A DNA stretch of 64,000 nucleotides, from the NCBI GenBank assembly GCA_958450365.1, contig CAUEEP010000914.1, positions 186,001 to 250,000 on the forward strand. The letters are read 5' to 3'. A program made the translations under genes and the position numbers. Of this stretch, positions 1 through 9,956 are shown in pieces. The notes below the pieces were generated by a model that worked only from the letters and a program-made list of their open reading frames with translations, was not told the DNA's origin and did not search any database. Every line of letters begins with the position of its first letter. Within the stretch, counting starts at the first letter, position 1. Source of the stretch: Mesorhabditis belari. Lineage: Eukaryota; Nematoda; Chromadorea; Rhabditida; Rhabditidae.

Positions 1-235
1 TCTTCTCAAGAGTATTAATCTATTGTTGGATACTAAGTGTTCGTGTTACGTTGTAAGTGCTTTTGGGGAAACCCTTTTAAGCCTATCGTTCCTATTTGGC
101 TCTTTTAAAGTTCCTTTATAGTTCCTTTATAGTTCATTTATAGTTCATTTATAGTTCATTTATAGTTCCTATTTGGCTCCTTTAAAGTTCCTTTATAGTT
201 CCTATTTGGCTCTTTTAAAGTTTTTTTATAGTTAC
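1..235. repeat. Tandem CCTTTATAGTT-type repeat in the last visible intron of the 236-2539 gene
   Basis: From about 116 to 235 the sequence repeats 10-25 bp units built on TTCCTTTATAGTT, TTCATTTATAGTT and CCTATTTGGCTCTTTTAAAG. It lies just past the GTAACT donor (231-236 on the minus strand) of the neighbouring receptor gene, so it is intronic. A stretch near 76-92 resembles the exon 3' end (GAACGATAGG), suggesting the tract grew by copying the exon/intron junction. No exon for TM6-TM7 is visible here. Confidence 0.7.
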
Positions 236-2539
236 CTATCGTTCTCGTTGTCTTGATGATTTTCTTCGAAAAATTCGATTTTGTTCGTTTTTGTTTCAAA
301 GCTTTTGACATCTAAAATTCTGTAGTTAAATTCTGTAGTTAAAGCTCTTCTGATTACCCGATAAATCTGAAATGAAATCGGTAAATAGAGAAAACTGCTT
401 GTGACAATGGCACTCATTCGAAAATACAGTAAATACTTCCAAATCATTGGCGTGAAACACTCGGAAGTGAAGCAACTGGGCGAGCTTGGTAGAGGTGCCG
501 ATAGATGGATGTAAGTCATTGAAAAGATCGAAATTGTAGTCACATAAATGAGAAGACCTGAGAGATTGTGGTTTTTGCAAATCCTCAATCTTTACAAAAC
601 TACTTACAGCCCATCACTCCAAAAGCAAACCGTTCGCTCAATGAACGATAGAAAACTGGTCGCATAACAGCACAAAATCTAAAATCATTATCAAATATGA
701 ACTATTAGGTTGTTCGGATATAAACAAGCGTTTCTAAACTTATCGTTGTGAGAGAAGCTTTTAAAACGTGTTAAAACTGTTAAAACTGTTAAAACTGTTA
801 AAACACGTCTTTCTGTATTGAAAAATACGTTATCTTGTGCATATTTGGAGTCTTTTTAAACGGATTTTCTTTTAATCTTTTAATTTCTTATTTTTAAGAG
901 CTTTTCTTCTTGCTTTAGATGACCGACTTGATATATTTGACTTCAAAAATATCAAGTTCGCGTCTGCCTACTTTACGACTTTACGGCAAAACAGTCGCGG
1001 AATCCCATCGAGATTTGGTCAAAGCCTTTGGGAATTCCTTTGGGAAAAAGAAAGTCCGAAAGCCGATGCCGAGCCTGGTTCCAACGCTTTCGGAATGGTG
1101 ATGAAAGTCTCGAGGATGATGAACGCTCTCGTCAAGAGTATCGTTGTCTACCTCAAGCGGTAGAGAACAATATTTTGAGGGCTGCATTCGAATCGAATCC
1201 ATGTCAAACGATGCGTGAACTTTCGCAATAGTTTCTTTGTTCAAATTCTACTATTGATGAACATTGGAATCGCCATTGGAAAGACGATGAGATGCGGGAA
1301 ATGGCTTCCTCACGAGTTAAGCAGTGCAAACGCTCGTTTATATCCGAACAACCTAATAGTTTAATGAAGCATACAAAAGCTTTTTATATGATAAAACAGA
1401 CTCCAACAAGACGATGCCTATGTTTCGGTTCTAAATTGTAATTGTTCTAAATTCTAACGAAGTTCTAAGTTGTGGTATGCGAGAGTTGAATTTTGATGTC
1501 TTGACTGTTGATATCTTCACTTTATTATTATTATTTGACTTACAATCTTTTGTAAAATTGCTTACTTACCGATCAAAAGTGACTACTAAAGTAGCCGAAC
1601 CCATTAGTTGATAGCTGAAAAGGAAAACGATCGGAAACCCGTAACGAGTGCAATCTTGATTTGTGATCAACGGAGTCGCTGAAAAGCTTTTTTTTGGCTC
1701 TTTTTTGTTTTTAACTTTCTACACATCAGCTAGGAATATTTTATAATTTGTAACTTTCATTCAACGATCCCTAGTAGGTTTATACAAAGAATTAAACGAG
1801 CATTATACACGGAACCAAGTCACAAACATCTCATCTATGGTTTATTTCCATTTGTGAGCTTAAAAGTAGCGAAAGATATATTATTTAATCTAATTTTTCG
1901 CTCAAATGCAGTACAGTCGATTTAACTTGATATAACGACTCTTGATATAACGATTTTGAACGTCCAAACGCAATCGTTGGCCATTCTTGGTTTCTACGTA
2001 ACACCCCAGCCAAACGCAATCGTTGACCGTTACGCACGCCGTTACGCACGGGCAGCTACGCAAGAAATTTGGGCCACGTTTTAGAATCGTTAAATCGAAA
2101 TCGTTTTTAGAATCGTTAAATGATCTCAAACGTATCGTTAAATCGAGAGTCGACTGTAACTAGTTTAAAATAAAGATGATATGCCATTGAATCCCTCACT
2201 CAAACTCGCATTCACGAAAAGCCACAAGCGAACAGCGCCCGAGATGAGAACAGCCAATGCGTGAGCTGTGTCCGCTATGCACATAAACCCAACAATGATC
2301 AGCTCTTTTTGCTTTCTGAGATTCATTTTCATTAGTCTCAGTTTGATTTGTTCATTTTCAAACCTCAGCTGTTTATTCATAAAGATCAGACAAAGAAATG
2401 GCACATCGCAAATGATGATTGCACTCGCTGAAACTGTTGTTTACAAGATTTTCTACATTTTGTTACAAATCCTAACAATAAACTCACAAATTGTGACAAA
2501 CAGCGCGTAGGCAACGTTAGGTGGAATTGGATTGTCCAT
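236..2539 (-). CDS. Srsx-like serpentine chemoreceptor, 5' seven exons (3' end off window)
   Basis: Nematode rhodopsin-like chemoreceptor expected at the sensory-cell membrane. Seven exons join in phase: 2539-2488, 2427-2364, 2315-2200, 1678-1570, 678-608, 557-358, 311-236, giving about 229 residues without a stop. TM1 lies near residues 9-32, a basic first loop (NKQLRKQKEL) follows, then TM2. TM3 begins near a conserved Cys (QDCTRYG) and ends in DRF at 113-115, followed by AVMRPVFYRS, the usual loop-2 motif. TM4 and TM5 follow, then a basic third loop ending in the last visible exon; TM6-TM7 must lie left of position 1. The start ATG (2539) opens MDNPIPPNV directly before TM1. Introns 3 and 4 carry a pogo-like MITE and a mariner, but coding phase is intact. 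Class membership is clear; the Srsx subfamily is inferred from loop motifs. Confidence 0.82.
705..1356 (+). mobile_element. Internally deleted mariner element
   Basis: Inverted ends begin TTAGGTTGTTCGGATATAAA at 705 and are mirrored up to 1356; both flanks are TA, the mariner target duplication. Inside (919-1240) are frameshifted pieces of a mariner transposase N-terminus: GKTVAESHRDLVKAFG, then AWFQRFRNGDESLEDDERS, then a remnant of the second helix-turn-helix. The catalytic DDE half is missing, so the copy is non-autonomous. It lies in intron 4 of the receptor gene, opposite to its transcription. Confidence 0.9.
1914..2156. mobile_element. Small pogo/Tigger-like MITE
   Basis: The ends are CAGTCGATTT... 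and ...GAGAGTCGACTG, flanked by TA. The interior is rich in short motifs such as GATATAACGA and ATCGTTAAATCGA and encodes nothing. TIRs of the CAGTCGACTCTCG type with TA duplications suggest a pogo/Tigger relative. It lies in intron 3 of the receptor gene. Similar ends occur at 3625. Confidence 0.6.
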
Positions 2540-2783
2540 TGAAAGAAATATTAAAAGAAACTTTTAAAAACTCGGAAAGGTGTCGACTACAATAATGAGT
2601 CCACTAAGAACACGAAATGAAATTCAAATCTTTTTTGGCCTAAATGAATGTGAGAAAATGTACGCTCCCACGAACAGATGCGTGATAAAAGTAATTGGAA
2701 AAAAGTAGCTAACAAGTTTTGTGTTTATTCTGTGTTTGTAGATTATTTCAATACCTGACAAGAAAAAGAAAAAGGCTGTATTG

Positions 2784-3185
2784 GGGGGTGGGACAAATGC
2801 GACCTTTTTTTGCGCACCTTTTTTTTGCTGGAAAAGGCTTTAGGAACGGTCGTAAAGCTTCAAAAATGTTTTCATAGAAGGGTATCGTATGCGTAGATTC
2901 CTAATTTCGACAAATCAGACCTCGCTGACACGTTAAATTTGAGCTAAAAGGCAAAAACTACGCAACTTAACGCTTTTCCGCAGTTTTTGCCTTTTAGCTC
3001 AAATTTAACGTGTCAGCGAGGTCTGATTTGCTTTGCTTTGTCGAAATTAGGAATCTACGCATACGATACCCTTCTATGAAAACATTTTTGAAGCTTTACG
3101 ACCGTTCCTAAAGCCTTTTCCAGCAAAAAAAAAGGTGCGCAAATGTCCAGGTGCGCAAAAAAAAGCTCGCATTTGTCCCACCCCC
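2784..3185. mobile_element. Palindromic hAT-like MITE, copy 1
   Basis: A nearly perfect 402-bp palindrome beginning GGGGGTGGGACAAATGCGAC and ending with its reverse complement, with its centre near 2970-2985. It is flanked on both sides by the 8-bp direct repeat CTGTATTG (2776-2783, 3186-3193), the target duplication length of hAT elements. There is no coding content. Relatives are at 27062-27287 and 38513-39277. Confidence 0.85.
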
Positions 3186-3621
3186 CTGTATTGGGTTGTT
3201 TACTATGACTCTGCGCTCCATGCAAATTTTTCCATTTTCCAAATAGAGCTGCGTTCTAATTTTGATCTGGGCAAAATAGAAGGTAGTAGTGTTAAACTAA
3301 GAATTATATGCAGAATGTTTATTTGAAAACATTGTGGCTAGTCTGTCGAACATCGAATTTCCTCATGTTCTAGCCGGCATCGCGTGTGTCCATTCCCAGT
3401 ATTCCCGATTTACCAGTACCAGCCTAGACAACCCTGAAGTTGCCTTTGTTTTTCTAATGAGCTAAGCAGTTTTGCTACGTATTAGATGTTCAAATTGTTC
3501 AGATCTTGACTATCTAAAGCTTTTTGGATAGTTTATCATTCAAAACATTCAAAATTGGACTATGCGATGGCAAGTCAGAGACATTTGCTCAATAGAGAGC
3601 ATTTTAACAGCAATTTTTCAT

Positions 3622-4560
3622 ATACAGTCGACTCTCGAATCGCTCGGAACCGGGAAAATAGTTTGTTATATAGAAAATTCGTTATATCGAAATTCGTTAA
3701 ATATTGGGTTGGTGAATTGAAAACAGCCGGCTATTGTCATATGTGACAGTTTGAGCACTTTCTTCAAAAGAAACCCATTTTGGTGTCAATGGAAAAGTTG
3801 TAGAGAATCAAAAATGAAGCTTATATCCAAATTTTCAGAACGATTCAAAAGCTGGTTTTCAAGAAATGCCAAATTTACGAATTTTCACAAAACTTGCATT
3901 TCAGGCGAAACTACTAAGTGAATCTTTTTGGAAATTTGGCTATAAGCCTAATTTTTGATTCTCTACAACTTTTCCATTGACACCAAAATGGGTTTCTTTT
4001 GAAGAAAGTGCTCAAACTGGGACATCTCCAGTCTCCAGTCCATTTCTGAGTCTCACACTTGTCTCACACACAAACCAAAACCCTACTACGAAAGAGGAAT
4101 CCCTAAATTGCCTGTAAAATGAGCAGAAGTCGTCAATAATAATGGAAATTATTTGGAATGAATTCATGGTTTTATGTTGAATAAATTTTAGTTCAAAGTC
4201 CGCGCAGTTTTCAATTCACCAACCCAATAGAATGGCTAGACTAAATTTTCTTGTCCAATTCGTTAAATAGAGTGTTCTAATGAATTCGTTAGCAAAACTC
4301 AAAGGAAACATACTAATATTGTAATATAATACTAATATTACTAATTAGTTTCAAGAAACATTCACTTTCCTAACTCTAAATATATAAAATCTGCCTATAA
4401 AGACAGCATGAGAAGTAAATTTCCGAAAAAAATGTGGTTTGCTAGGAAAAATTGCCATACTTTAGCCTAAATTCGTCAAATCGAGTGCTGAACTTCGTAA
4501 TTTCTACAAAATTTCTTGGTAATATAGAAAAATTCGTTATATTGTCTGGCTACAATGTTC
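3622..4560. mobile_element. Decayed pogo-like element interrupted by a mariner-type MITE
   Basis: CAGTCGACTCTCGAAT at about 3626 and many CGTTATATCGAAATTCGTTA-like words on both sides of 3704-4227 indicate a decayed relative of the 1914-2156 element, later split by the MITE. The right boundary is unclear. Confidence 0.45.
3704..4227. mobile_element. Mariner-derived MITE (TTGGGTTGGTG family), copy 1
   Basis: TIRs TTGGGTTGGTGAATTGAAAA and complement with TA flanks. The left half is a foldback of about 150-bp arms; the right part (about 4070-4160) encodes the degenerate C-terminal tail of a mariner transposase (YYERGIPKLPVK, then VVNNNGNYLE). The same family recurs at 24568, 25106, 27613, 28408, 41207, 41640 and 50191. 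Confidence 0.88.
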
Positions 4561-5848
4561 GCTATCAACAGCCGTGCCTAGCCGTGCCTAGACATGCTCG
4601 CTATCAACAGCCGTGCCTTCAAGGGCCAAATTTTAAGCTCCTTAGCAAATTTTTACTTAAGAAAAGTCGTCATAAAAATAAATTTGATGCTTGCCAAATG
4701 ACAAATAAAGTTGTGTCTATAAAACTCGAGACGATTCAAAGAATAGGCCAAAATTAGGTGAATGTAACTAAACACAATGATTCTTTATCAATTGTATAAC
4801 TAAAAAGAGATAAAACGCTACCAGTTTTCATAAAATTGAATCATTAAATGTAAAGAAATGGTGTCTCAAACTCTGGGCATTGTTTTTGTTATAAAAAAGT
4901 AGACTAAGGTTCCGGTGGCGCATGTCTCTGAGCATTCAGCTTGAAGAGACAAATCACATCATCTGGACACTCTATGACTCCATTGGAACAATACTAGAAA
5001 ACTGGGTTTCTCTAAAAAGTAGTTGTTTTTGAGAACAACAATATTCGCTGAAGTCACAAGTTGTGTAAGGGAAAATGTGAGCAGCTTCAAATCTTCATGA
5101 GCGCTTTGTGAAGCAATTGACAAATGATTTCTTTTTATAGTTGCTTTATTAACTTGACTAAAAAAAAGATTAGCTTTTGAATGATTTGAATCAAAAGCTT
5201 CAATAGTTTTTCTTACTATTTTCATACTTTGCAACGTTTTGATTTTTTTTGTTTTATTCAATCATTCAATCAATTCAATCAAAGACATTCATAGACATTC
5301 AATCAATTCAATCAAAGCCACAGTGAAAATCAAAGTATTTTACACAAAACACAACTGTAAACTGCAAGAACTCGGGTTCAGCTTGATTCGTCTTTTTTGG
5401 CAAAAATTGAAGCAGTCGATACTAAACGAAATTTGAATCATTTATAAATACTTTATACATATTATAGGCGCATTTTAGGCATTTTAGGCCGCGAGCTCAC
5501 TTTTAAATGCTTAAAGAAATGTTATTTTCTTTTCAAAGAGATTGTCTGCTATCTCTTTCCCAAAAATCAGTGCCAGAAATCTGAGAAAAGCTTTCAAAAA
5601 TCATTAACTTTGAGGCCATTCGGAATCAGCTCTTTCTTTTCCAGTAGCCATAACTTTGGTCAATCCTTGCGCTTCCCTAGTGAGGAGGGGACCGCCCCTT
5701 GGTCTAGAAGTTAGGTCTCGAAACTTTTCGAAACTCGAAACAGGATGCGCCCACTTCCGCCCACAAACCTTTTTTAGGCATAAACTATTACTTTTGTAAC
5801 AGTTCTTTGATGCACTAGTTACCGCTTAGGAGTTGCTTTGATAACCTA
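4561..5848. other. Gene-free stretch with small direct repeats
   Basis: No exon chain or element ends could be supported. Visible structure is limited to a short duplication (CTATCAACAGCCGTGCCT at about 4562 and 4602) and a tandem ATTCAATCAATTCAATCAAAG motif at 5262-5322. The rest is AT-rich with stops in all frames. Confidence 0.5.
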
Positions 5849-6107
5849 CCGTAAATACTGTAATAGTACTCCCTCGTACAGTCGCGTGGTCGCAAAAGTT
5901 TTTTAGTATTTCATTTTTTTCAAAGCGCCCGTACTTTCAAAAAATGCGTCTTTGGTATCAAAAAATATCCCTGAATCTCAGCTATTTTTTGATACCTAAG
6001 CGCGCATTGTAGCATAAACCAGTGTCGAGAAAAACTCGTTCAAAGCTAGACTACGCAACGCTCCGCACCGTCATTATGGGGGTGGGGTACTATTACAGTA
6101 TTTACGG
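5849..6107. mobile_element. CCGTAAATACTG-type palindromic MITE, copy 1
   Basis: Ends CCGTAAATACTGTAATAGTA and complement, flanked by TA; the interior is an imperfect palindrome including TTTGATACC words. Other copies are at 9492-9760, 43926-44369 and 48001-48245, and a residual end at 25267. Confidence 0.85.
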
Positions 6108-6304
6108 TAGTTTCCTTCACGGGTATACTAGGCTTTCGTCTTTAAGAACGATAAAAGTTCTTGAAGGGAAAAGTTCTTGAAGAGAGAAGTTCTTAAAAAC
6201 CATAAAAGTTCTTAAAGATTAAATTTAAGTTACAACTTTTTAATGTCTAGTTAAATTAATAATCTTTTTCAAAAATCACAATCACAACATTATAACAATT
6301 TAAT

Positions 6305-8777
6305 TTAAATTTCTATGAAGATCTTTGAAAGAAGAAACCTGGGCTTATTATCGATTTCCCATTGATTTCGATATGTCTCAAAGTAGACATTCCTCGCCTT
6401 TGCCTCCAAATTGATCAACGCGTTCGTCGTTTTCAATCGAACTTTCTCTCTCCTGGCTACAATCCAGTAGATTACCCATGGGGAGAAAGTCACAAAGTAC
6501 ATTGGAATCTAAAAAGTGAGCTGAAAAATGGTATTTACCAAAAGAAAGTAAGTACTTTTGTCATTTTGGCCACTTCAATGATTAGATTTTTTTAGAGCAA
6601 AGCGCTTTTATTTCATTTTCTTATAATGATTAGCTTCTAACTCTTAACTTTTAACTCTTAACTTGTTATTATCTCTTTTCTATTCAACAAGGCCTAGGTT
6701 TATTCTTTCTTTCTTTTTTAAAACCCACAAAAACGAAGCCGGAACCAGCAGCGAATGTGACTGGATCCAATCGATTGATGAACAAATTTCGATATGTTTG
6801 ATTAAAGAATTGATAACCAAAGAAAGATATTGCATGGAAGACGCTGAAAGAGAAGCGTTTCAATTTTAAAAACTTCTTTTACCTGTATGGAAGAAAGAGT
6901 TGCCATGTCTCCATGAGTTGTCGACGAGCCAAAGTCACCGAGATATCGAAGGAACGCGTTAATCTAAACTGATTCGTTTCGCTCGATTGGATTGGATTGG
7001 ATTGGATTATTTTGTTTTGTTTTGTTTTGTTTCGTTTTGTTTCGCTTTTGTTTCGTTTTGTTTCGTTTCGTTTCGTTTTGTTTCGTTTTCTTTTGTTTCG
7101 TTTTCTTTCGTTTTCTTTTGTTTTGTTTTGTTTTGAGTGGACGAGTGGATTTGTTTTATTTTTGTTTGAATTTTCTAGTTTTCAAGATTTTAGCAACCAC
7201 AAATTTCAAAACTGTTTTAAAGCTTGCCACCCTGCTTATCCACTTACTTGTTTCGTCGATGATACAAAGCAAAAAGCGAGAAACTCATCAAGAGAGTCAA
7301 CGCTTCCAAAATAATTGTGATCATTCCCTCAGCATTCAACTTGGTCAACAAAGCGGGCATCGAATTGAGCATACAATAGGCGACTTGACGCTCGGGAATT
7401 TCAAAGCCATAATATTTCCAATATTGTTCACCAAAGATCATGACTAGCTGAAACGATCGTTCCTCTCAAGAACCTTCTTTAATTTACCCCAAATAAAACG
7501 ACAATGCGACGAATCGATCGACTGTATCTTTCCACTAAAGAGTCACCAAAATAGGAGACAACTCGAATCAAATTGAGTGCCAAGTTGAGTATCGGTAGTG
7601 CAATGATGGAAAATGAGGTGCTGATACGAAGATAAATGCAAAGAGTATTTGAGAATGTCGCTGAACAAATCGGTTGAGTCACGTATTGAAAGAGCATCAT
7701 GCCCTAAAAAGGAAAATTCATGAATGAAAACCGCTTTCTTTGTAAAATCAATAAGAGCTTGTTCAGCTCAAGAAGTCATTCACTTTAAAGTTTGATACAG
7801 TTTACCGTATTCTCGTATTCTAATAGTAGTGCGCACTACTAATTTTTGAACCCCCTCCTGGACCGCAATACTATTAGAGAGTGCAATACTATTAAAGAGT
7901 TTTATCATTTACCAAAGTAAGACAGATATAAGATTTGTTCCAAAAATTCTTGCAATTCTTTCACGTCCTCCTTTGGCTCCTTTTGACGTCCAGTTGTGGG
8001 CCGGCGCGTTGACAATTTGTGTCTTGGCAAGCAACAAAAAGATGTTTTTGCACTTTGCACAACAATTTTAGATTTTTTGCTAACTTTTTCATGTGAAGAA
8101 TAGTTAATAAATGAATAAAAAAAGCCTCACTTTTGCTTGCTTGAATAGCTTTAGAATGTCACATAAACATAAAAGTCAAAAAGGTTTAGATGAAAAAGAA
8201 GCAAACAGAAATTTTCAAATTTTCGAGGGTGCACTACTATTTTTTGAACCCCCTCCTGGACCGCAATACTATTAGAGAGTGCCCTACTATTAAAGAGTGC
8301 ACCTCTATTAGAGAGAATACGGTATATATTCCTTGAACTTTCACAAGTTCGTCAGTAACCAGTTAAAGTTGGTCAGTAAAAAGTTAAACGATTATAATGT
8401 AGACAACTCTTCAAAAAACGGGTATGCTGCTTTTAAGCAGTAATTTACCTACTGGTGTACCTACTACCTACTGATGTACCTACTACCTACTGATGGTCGT
8501 TCTATCTACCTAGTTATTCAAAGTTATTCAAAGTTCAAAGTTCAAACTTCAGTTTTTATACCTGTGAACAAAACGATGATGAGACTTGTATAAAATGAAC
8601 AATATAGCACAAAAATAAATGCTCTTTGAAGGTGATATCGAGGAGAAACGAAGAAAAGACTCGTTTCGAGGTGAAGACTAAAGAGATCACTGCCGAAATG
8701 GCAAATGAAACCTGAAAACAGATCAGGATCTTTAAAGGACCGTTCGTTGCATATTTCGACACATCAGGACAATCCAT
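6305..8777 (-). CDS. Sra/Srab-like serpentine chemoreceptor, complete
   Basis: Nematode chemoreceptor of the Sra superfamily, expected in sensory cilia. Six exons join in phase: 8777-8562, 7703-7488, 7447-7248, 6963-6883, 6843-6729, 6508-6305, giving 343 residues, the normal family length. The N-terminus MDCPDVSKYA precedes TM1. TM3 contains IYLRISTSFSIIALP. A basic loop (NKLTRSFDISVTLARRQ) leads to TM6, TM7 is PMYFVTFSPWVIYWIV, and the cytoplasmic tail is charged. The ATG lies three bases after a TTTTCACAG site, as expected for SL trans-splicing. Intron 1 (7704-8561) holds a 528-bp MITE, and intron 3 a (TTTTG)n tract. Open frames on the plus strand here are shadows. Sra versus Srab cannot be separated by eye. 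Confidence 0.88.
6983..7135 (+). repeat. ATTGG and (TTTTG)n low-complexity tract
   Basis: Four ATTGG units are followed by about 125 bp of TTTTG/TTTCG pentamers. The tract lies in an intron of the minus-strand receptor and gives long spurious phenylalanine/cysteine-rich frames on the plus strand. Confidence 0.9.
7805..8332. mobile_element. CCGTATTCTC-type MITE, copy 1
   Basis: Begins CCGTATTCTCGTATTCTAAT and ends TATTAGAGAGAATACGG with TA flanks. Both ends carry the internal motif TTTTTGAACCCCCTCCTGGA. It is non-coding, in intron 1 of the Sra-like gene. Relatives are at 21480-21684 and 51223-51436. Confidence 0.8.
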
Positions 8778-9491
8778 TTCTGTGAAAATGAAAGTTTAAG
8801 AAAAGAATTTTGTTAATTTTCACTGTGTCTTTGATCGAAATTTCAGAAAACTATAATTGATGTTGAATTTTATAAAATTTTCAATTCCCAAGAGGTAGAA
8901 CAAAATGGAACATTTTTCTCTTTCCGGCTCGAACTCTTCTAATTTTTCTAGTCATTTTTCATTTTTCAATTTCAAAATTTACGTGATATGACGTTAAAGG
9001 CAATAGATTAGAACTTGTTTTTAAACTTTTCCAACCACTTATTCTCAGAGGACTCTGAACAGACTCTGATCTAACCACCCGAAATATTCTAATAGAAGAG
9101 CCCCCTATAGGAGCGTCGTGTAGTCTAAGTTTACACTCAAAGAGCCGCTCATATCTCGGTGCCGAGACTCTTGTTTCTCCGCGCTTAGGTATCAAATTAA
9201 AGTAGAAAAGATGAGTGATTTTTTTAAGATATAACACATATTTTTAGCATTAACCAGCGCTTATAACAAAATGATTGAAAAATGATGAAAAATCGGCTTT
9301 TTTTTGCCACAGTTTGTTTCTCATTTTTTTCTTTTTTTTTGGCAGTCATTGTTTTTGAAAATAATTTTTTACACACAATAAATCAAAAGAAGATTGAAAA
9401 ACGCATTGAAAAACATTTTTGCCTTTGTTACATTGTTTATATATTTTTATATGTGTCGTTTATAATAATAATATTTACATAAGTTTACATA
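8778..9491. other. Region upstream of the Sra-like gene, no gene seen
   Basis: AT-rich sequence with an open minus frame at 8959-9237 that has no recognisable motif and no convincing splice context. It presumably includes the promoter of the receptor gene; no clear TATA box was identified. Confidence 0.4.
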
Positions 9492-9760
9492 CCGTAAATA
9501 CTGTAATAGTACCCGACCCCCATAATGACGGTTCGGAGTGTTACGTAGTCTGGCTTTGAACGCGTTTTTCTCGACACTGGTTTATGCTACAATGCGCGCT
9601 TAGGTATCAAAAAATAGCTGAGATTCAGGGCTATTTTTTGATACCAAAGACGCATTTTTTGAAAGCACGGGCGCTTTGGAAAAAATGAAATACTAAGAAA
9701 CTTTTGCGACTACGCGGCTGTACGAGGCCGGGCGGGGGGGTACTATTACAGTATTTACGG
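9492..9760. mobile_element. CCGTAAATACTG-type palindromic MITE, copy 2
   Basis: Ends CCGTAAATACTGTAATAGTA / complement with TA on both sides and the same TTTGATACC-rich palindromic core as copy 1. It lies 0.2 kb downstream of the MUT-7-like gene's stop codon. Confidence 0.85.
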
Positions 9761-9956
9761 AAGGTTCTATCTCTATCAGAGAAATGTGATTTTTGATTTC
9801 GGGCCATACTTTTAAGGCAAACTTTTATTGTAAAGGCAAGTTCATAAAATAAATAAAGTTCATAAATATTTTTACAAAGTCAGACTTCAAATTGGTATCT
9901 CCGTTCACGCAGAAATATAAATATCTTTTTGATCACTGAGTAATTATTTCTCATTT

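Noticed and set aside
6362..6869. Plus-strand open frames with coding-like residues
   Set aside because: They are antisense to the last two exons of the Sra-like receptor, which join in phase with four upstream exons into a full-length protein.
6992..7447. Long Phe/Cys-rich plus-strand frame
   Set aside because: Produced by the (TTTTG)n tract and by the antisense of a receptor exon.
8959..9237. Minus-strand 92-codon frame
   Set aside because: No motif, no matching exons on either side, low-complexity flanks.
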